Assembly (NCBI RefSeq): GCF_023715845.1
Contig: NZ_JAMBOR010000030.1
Location: forward strand, 1 to 34,788
DNA from: Fictibacillus phosphorivorans
GTDB lineage: Bacteria; Bacillota; Bacilli; Bacillales; Fictibacillaceae
Direction of reading: 5' to 3'
DNA: 34,788 nt
Made by a program: the position numbers and the translations under genes. The notes beneath the pieces are model-generated. The model ran no database searches. It saw only the letters and a list, made by a program, of their open reading frames with translations, and was not told the DNA's origin. Every line of letters starts with the position of its first letter. Positions within the stretch are counted from its first letter, which is position 1. Below are positions 31,876-34,788 of this stretch, piece after piece.

Positions 31876-32604
31876 TTAAATATTCCGGATCAGCCTAGTA
31901 TCTGGTGCATCTCGGACATCTCGTGGGTATACACCAAGACCCCCGTCTACATCCAAATCAAGGTTGCCGTGTAATACATAAGCCGACCATATTAGTTTCG
32001 AACAGTTCTTATCACCAATATGGGAAGTTTTTCGATTCGTGACAAAGTTGTAAGAATAATCATCAATGCCAACACGGCTATATGCCCAGTTTGCAGCATT
32101 TTCGCGGTTCGCCGAACTCGTTGTGACCGATTTAACTTGGGCATCTCCCTGATCTACTTTTCGTAAAGTCGTTGAGATGGTTCTAACTCCCGTGTCAGGA
32201 ACAGATTCGACAATCGTGCTGCTGGTATAGTACATACCAACATGTCCATGATTGAGATACGCAGTTTGAGAAGCGGTGTAAAAGAAGTCTCCTTTAGAAC
32301 TGTTTCCAACCGGAACAGTTCCTCCCTTGCCACCCATCGTTCCCACTTTTTCTGCTTCTTTTGAAGCTTTCATCTGATCCTGTTTTAGCTCTTTAACGAT
32401 TTGCTTGAGGACGGCTTCCTCTGTATCACCGGTGTTCTTTGCAATAGACCGTACACTCGATAATAAATCTTCCTTCTTTAAATCTGGCTGCATCTGCAAA
32501 ATCTCGTCTGTATAAGACGAGCTATGACTCTGAGCAAAAGCGCTTGGTGCCGAAAAAGCTACGAGACAGAATGCCAAAACAGTAGTGACTACATGTTTTT
32601 TCAT
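31876..32604 (-). CDS. Secreted permuted papain-like (YycO/C92-type) hydrolase
   Basis: An exported 242-aa protein with signal peptide 1-24 (KKHVVTTVLAFCLVAFS..., cleavage after AFA). After a charged helical linker (residues 30-85), the C-terminal domain has the YiiX/YycO signature of a circularly permuted NlpC/P60-type cysteine hydrolase: GDFFYT at 105-110, catalytic-type His121 in NHGHVGMYY, and Cys201 in KNCSKLIWSAY, with GGLGVYPRDV at the end. Members are thought to act on cell-wall peptide or lipid amide bonds; the substrate here is unknown. AGGAGG precedes ATG 32604. Confidence 0.85.
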   Translation of the reverse strand: MKKHVVTTVLAFCLVAFSAPSAFAQSHSSSYTDEILQMQPDLKKEDLLSSVRSIAKNTGDTEEAVLKQIVKELKQDQMKASKEAEKVGTMGGKGGTVPVGNSSKGDFFYTASQTAYLNHGHVGMYYTSSTIVESVPDTGVRTISTTLRKVDQGDAQVKSVTTSSANRENAANWAYSRVGIDDYSYNFVTNRKTSHIGDKNCSKLIWSAYVLHGNLDLDVDGGLGVYPRDVRDAPDTRLIRNI

Positions 32605-32718
32605 ATTCTAATCCTCCTGCCATAATGGGCCCCCTTTGTCGACAACTAGAATTTACCATTTATATACAGTTAAGTAAATATGAATCGATATAAACAGTAA
32701 GGATGACATATCGAAATC

Positions 32719-32814
32719 ATGAAAATTAATCCAAATGAACTGTCCCAAAGAATGAGTGGTATGGGAAAAACAGGTCAAAAGAAGCTGAGAAATAATAGTA
32801 AAAATGAAGGTTAG
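32719..32814 (+). CDS. Possible small protein (31 aa)
   Basis: An open frame from ATG 32719 encodes 31 residues (MKINPNELSQRMSGMGKTGQ, then a basic KKLRNN tail). The AAGGA upstream is about 17 nt away, too far for a good ribosome binding site. It lies in the 300-nt gap between the C92-like gene and the next plus-strand open frame. It might be real or the remains of a longer gene. The rest of 32605-32904 is AT-rich with no other sign of function. Confidence 0.2.
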   Translation: MKINPNELSQRMSGMGKTGQKKLRNNSKNEG

Positions 32815-32904
32815 TCTTTTGCCTTGGAGAGCTGTTTTATAAAATGACCATAAAAACATGGATGAAATAGAGCAAACACCCTAAGGCAAAAAGAGAAAAA
32901 CTGA

Positions 32905-33366
32905 GTGGGAAATAAATTGTTTGGGGTCAGACCCCCCAGCATAAATAGTTGTAGAACTTTGTCAGAACTTGCCGATAAGTATGTTGGAAAGATAAATAGG
33001 CTAATCATTAAGCATGTTATACAGGATTGTGAAAGAAACGAGGAAAGATCTGTGGAAAAAAATAAAGAACTTATCGATTCATTAATCAAATTTCAGATAC
33101 TATTAAATACGCACCCAGACACTGTTGATTCCATTCCGGTTTTCACAAATTACATACGCTCCTTTTTGCGCATCAAACCAATGGGCAGAACACTGCCTAC
33201 CATTGAAATCATGACTTTATTAAAGAACGAAAAGCCGAGAATGTTTTATTTATTAAAGAGGCATTCGTCAGACGATATCATGATGATGTTAACGAATTTA
33301 AGCATGGATTATAACCAAGCACAAAACAAGATTAAACGAATCTTACAAGGTGAAGTCATCGCATAG
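32905..33366 (+). CDS. Hypothetical protein, start uncertain
   Basis: An open frame of up to 153 aa. The GTG at 32905 has no ribosome binding site and its first 20 codons cover a GGGGTCAGACCCC palindrome, so the true start may be later (TTG 32959) or the gene may have lost its 5' end. The rest looks protein-like: a helical, charged stretch (residues 20-75: LADKYVGKINRLIIKHVIQD, NKELIDSLIKFQ) and a C-terminal part (LLKNEKPRMFYLLKRHSSDD, MMLTNLSMDYNQAQNK). I recognise no family. It lies on the same strand as, and 60 nt before, the HIBADH-like gene. Confidence 0.45.
   Translation: MGNKLFGVRPPSINSCRTLSELADKYVGKINRLIIKHVIQDCERNEERSVEKNKELIDSLIKFQILLNTHPDTVDSIPVFTNYIRSFLRIKPMGRTLPTIEIMTLLKNEKPRMFYLLKRHSSDDIMMMLTNLSMDYNQAQNKIKRILQGEVIA
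32923..32935. repeat. GGGGTCAGACCCC palindrome
   Basis: A perfect 5-bp inverted repeat around a 3-base centre (GGGGT-CAG-ACCCC). GGGGTC-type palindromes of this sort recur between genes in many bacterial genomes and are often near REP-associated transposases, from memory. Only one copy is visible in this window, so it may be a lone repeat. Confidence 0.4.
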
Positions 33367-33399
33367 GAGTGATGATTTTTTCATTTCGTGTACTTTCGT

Positions 33400-33405
33400 T
33401 ATAAT
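33400..33405 (+). promoter_or_regulatory. Probable -10 box of the HIBADH-like gene
   Basis: A perfect TATAAT lies 22 nt before the TTG start. The -35 region (about 33376-33382) is only T-rich, with no clear TTGACA. Confidence 0.45.
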
Positions 33406-33426
33406 GAGACAAAAGGAGTGAGAGAA

Positions 33427-34296
33427 TTGAAGACAATCGGATTTATTGGAACAGGGGTTATGGGGAAAAGCATGGCAGGACATCTGATGAAAGCAGGGCA
33501 TCCCGTCCATGTGTATACACGAACGAAAGAAAAGGCGAGTGAACTCCTAGATCATGGGGCGATATGGGCCGATTCACCAAAGGATATTGCCCAAGATTGT
33601 GACGTGATCATCACGATGGTCGGTTATCCTAAGGATGTCGAAGAGGTATATTTAGGTACAGACGGTCTTATCGAACACGCAAAAGAAGGTTCTTATTTGA
33701 TTGACATGACAACTTCAAGTCCTCAGCTCGCTCAAAAAATTGCAAACACTGCAACTGAAAAAAATCTTACAACATTGGATGCACCCGTTTCAGGCGGTGA
33801 TGTAGGAGCAAGAGAAGCTAAATTATCGATCATGGTCGGTGGGGACGAAACAGCATTCAACGAGCTTCTTCCTATCTTCTCAAAAATGGGAACGAACATT
33901 GTCTATCAAGGTAAAGCAGGGTCTGGCCAGCATACAAAAATGTGTAATCAAATAGCGATCGCCGCTGGAATGATCGGTGTTTGTGAAGCGATCTTATATG
34001 CTGAAAAAGCAGGACTAAACCCGGAAACGGTGCTGAAAAGTATTGAATCAGGGGCAGCGGGAAGCTGGAGTTTAAGTAATTATGCGCCAAGAATGTTAAA
34101 GGGTGACTTTGCACCAGGGTTTTATGTGAAGCATTTTATTAAAGACATGACGATTGCCCTCAACTCTGCTGAAGAAATGGGATTGATGACGCCAGGTTTA
34201 GCATTAGCTAAAAAATTATATGAAGAACTGGCAGAAATGGGAGAAGAAAATAGCGGGACGCATGCGTTGTATAAACGCTTAGCCCATCAAATTTAA
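33427..34296 (+). CDS. 3-hydroxyisobutyrate-dehydrogenase-like NAD(P) oxidoreductase (YkwC-like)
   Basis: A beta-hydroxyacid dehydrogenase of 290 aa, of the HIBADH/6-phosphogluconate-dehydrogenase group, most like B. subtilis YkwC. It has the Rossmann motif GFIGTGVMG at the N-terminus, the substrate motif DAPVSGGDVGAREAKLSIMV around residue 120, and the catalytic lysine in GSGQHTKMCNQ. The start is a TTG at 33427, because AAGGAG lies 8 nt before it; the ATG at 33388 would lie upstream of the promoter -10 box. It is monocistronic, ending at a terminator. The true hydroxyacid substrate is not decided. Confidence 0.88.
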   Translation: MKTIGFIGTGVMGKSMAGHLMKAGHPVHVYTRTKEKASELLDHGAIWADSPKDIAQDCDVIITMVGYPKDVEEVYLGTDGLIEHAKEGSYLIDMTTSSPQLAQKIANTATEKNLTTLDAPVSGGDVGAREAKLSIMVGGDETAFNELLPIFSKMGTNIVYQGKAGSGQHTKMCNQIAIAAGMIGVCEAILYAEKAGLNPETVLKSIESGAAGSWSLSNYAPRMLKGDFAPGFYVKHFIKDMTIALNSAEEMGLMTPGLALAKKLYEELAEMGEENSGTHALYKRLAHQI

Positions 34297-34340
34297 TCAG
34301 GTTTTGATTTTAACATCTTATAATTTATTTCAGGATAAAT

Positions 34341-34373
34341 AAAAAAGCGGGGGATACGTCCTCCGCTTTTTTA
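34341..34373. terminator. Intrinsic terminator after the HIBADH-like gene
   Basis: AAAAAAGCGGGGGA (34341-34354) pairs with TCCTCCGCTTTTTT (34359-34372) with one mismatch around a 4-nt loop. The A- and T-tracts make it usable in both directions, serving the minus-strand pseudogene too. Confidence 0.9.
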
Positions 34374-34398
34374 TGCAAATCAGTTTCAAGCCAGTTTT

Positions 34399-34674
34399 TT
34401 AGTACACATACGTCCCGACAATAAACAACTGGAACAATACAGTGATTCCGATAAAATAAGAAATTTCGGCGAAAAGACCCCATTCCTTATTTTTAACAGC
34501 CTGCATCACATACAGTGCAATGATGGAAACGATAATAGGAACAACAAGCGAGCTGCCATCAAAGGTTAAATACTTTGGTGCTAGTGTATAAAAGCGATTA
34601 TTGAACAATGATTGAATCACATAGAGCTGTGTTAGAACAAAAAGCGAAATCGCTACCCATTTAGACTGACTTAG
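34399..34674 (-). pseudogene. 3' part of a membrane-protein gene cut by an insertion sequence
   Basis: The minus strand is open from CTA at 34674 to the stop at 34399-34401, encoding about 91 residues with three hydrophobic helices (KWVAISLFVLTQLYV; SLVVPIIVSIIALYVMQAV; SYFIGITVLFQLFIVGT). Just upstream an in-frame TGA (34677-34675) lies at the border of an IS end, and no ribosome binding site or start fits the first helix. The 73-residue reading from GTG 34620 would lack the first helix. I infer that the real gene continues on the other side of the insertion, outside the window. The family is not recognised. Confidence 0.6.
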
Positions 34675-34788
34675 TCAATTGAGACAATAATAAAACACCT
34701 GTTAGGCTGCCATACTTCCAAATTCGATTGGAGTGTGGTAGCCTAATTTTTCTTGAATTCGCTCTTCATTATAATACTTTATGTATTG
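34666..34788 (-). mobile_element. IS3-family insertion sequence, one end
   Basis: The transposase C-terminus and the 27 nt after its stop (on the plus strand TGACTTAGTCAATTGAGACA, 34667-34686) form one end of an IS. The terminal inverted repeat probably begins near TGACTTAG or TCAATTGAGACA; the exact boundary cannot be set without the other end. It interrupts the membrane-protein gene next to it. Confidence 0.7.
34702..34788 (-). CDS. IS3-family transposase, C-terminal end (partial)
   Basis: The minus strand from the window edge encodes 28 residues ending with the stop at 34702-34704: QYIKYYNEERIQEKLGYHTP then IEFGSMAA. This is the typical C-terminus of IS3-family OrfB (DDE) transposases (YxxYYNxxRIxxKLGxxTPxEF). 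The N-terminal part, including the DDE residues, lies beyond the window. Confidence 0.88.
   Translation of the reverse strand, partial: QYIKYYNEERIQEKLGYHTPIEFGSMAA

Noticed and set aside
32653-33089. Minus-strand frames of 68 and 92 codons upstream of the C92-like gene
   Set aside because: No ribosome binding site, phenylalanine- and serine-rich composition typical of antisense of AT-rich DNA; the plus-strand frame is more protein-like.

Overview
The window looks like chromosomal DNA of a low-GC, Gram-positive, spore-former-type Bacillaceae bacterium (Bacillus or Fictibacillus-like; the genus is an inference). The evidence is: very strong AGGAGG-type ribosome binding sites with frequent GTG and TTG starts; a glycine T-box leader; a class-I preQ1 riboswitch; GlpP-type antitermination; a PucR-ald pair; and many intrinsic terminators. 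No rRNA, tRNA, CRISPR array or prophage was seen. One insertion sequence enters at the right edge.

Layout. 0-5.4 kb: a PTS EIIA protein, a PfkB sugar kinase, a T-box-controlled glycyl-tRNA synthetase and an M24 aminopeptidase/prolidase. 5.5-12.4 kb: housekeeping and accessory genes, namely two NUDIX hydrolases, a small membrane protein, a hemolysin III/PAQR protein, a GNAT acetyltransferase, a RudS-like tRNA 4-thiouridine desulfidase (DUF523+DUF1722), an AEC permease divergent from a short Crp/Fnr regulator, a secreted coiled-coil protein and a preQ1-riboswitch-controlled queuosine-precursor transporter.

12.9-23.0 kb is the most interesting part and reads as a phosphate/glycerol-phosphate scavenging island. 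It holds the antiterminator gene glpP but not glpF, glpK or glpD. Next comes a large secreted protein with a lamin-tail domain, an FN3 domain and a possible propeller. Facing these is an operon of a Ugp-like ABC importer without an ATPase gene (lipoprotein, two permeases), a metallo-beta-lactamase-fold hydrolase and a HAD-IIA phosphatase. Three copies of one leader motif (TAGAGA-N3-GGAGAA-CCC fused to a terminator hairpin) lie before the secreted protein, before the ABC operon and before the phosphatase. I infer that these are GlpP targets that tie all the genes into one glycerol-3-phosphate-responsive unit. Next to it are a lipoprotein and an alkaline phosphatase whose promoter carries five TTAACA-like PhoP boxes at exact 11-nt steps.

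23.0-34.8 kb: alanine dehydrogenase and its likely PucR-type activator, an M3 oligopeptidase, a YozB-like membrane protein, an NAD(P)-binding oxidoreductase, an MFS exporter, a membrane-anchored protein plus a secreted permuted papain-like (C92) hydrolase, an uncertain hypothetical gene, a 3-hydroxyisobutyrate-dehydrogenase-like enzyme, and a membrane-protein gene cut by an IS3-family element whose transposase C-terminus runs off the window. Three copies of a 125-185-nt dispersed intergenic repeat occur at about 1.3, 12.6 and 24.4 kb.
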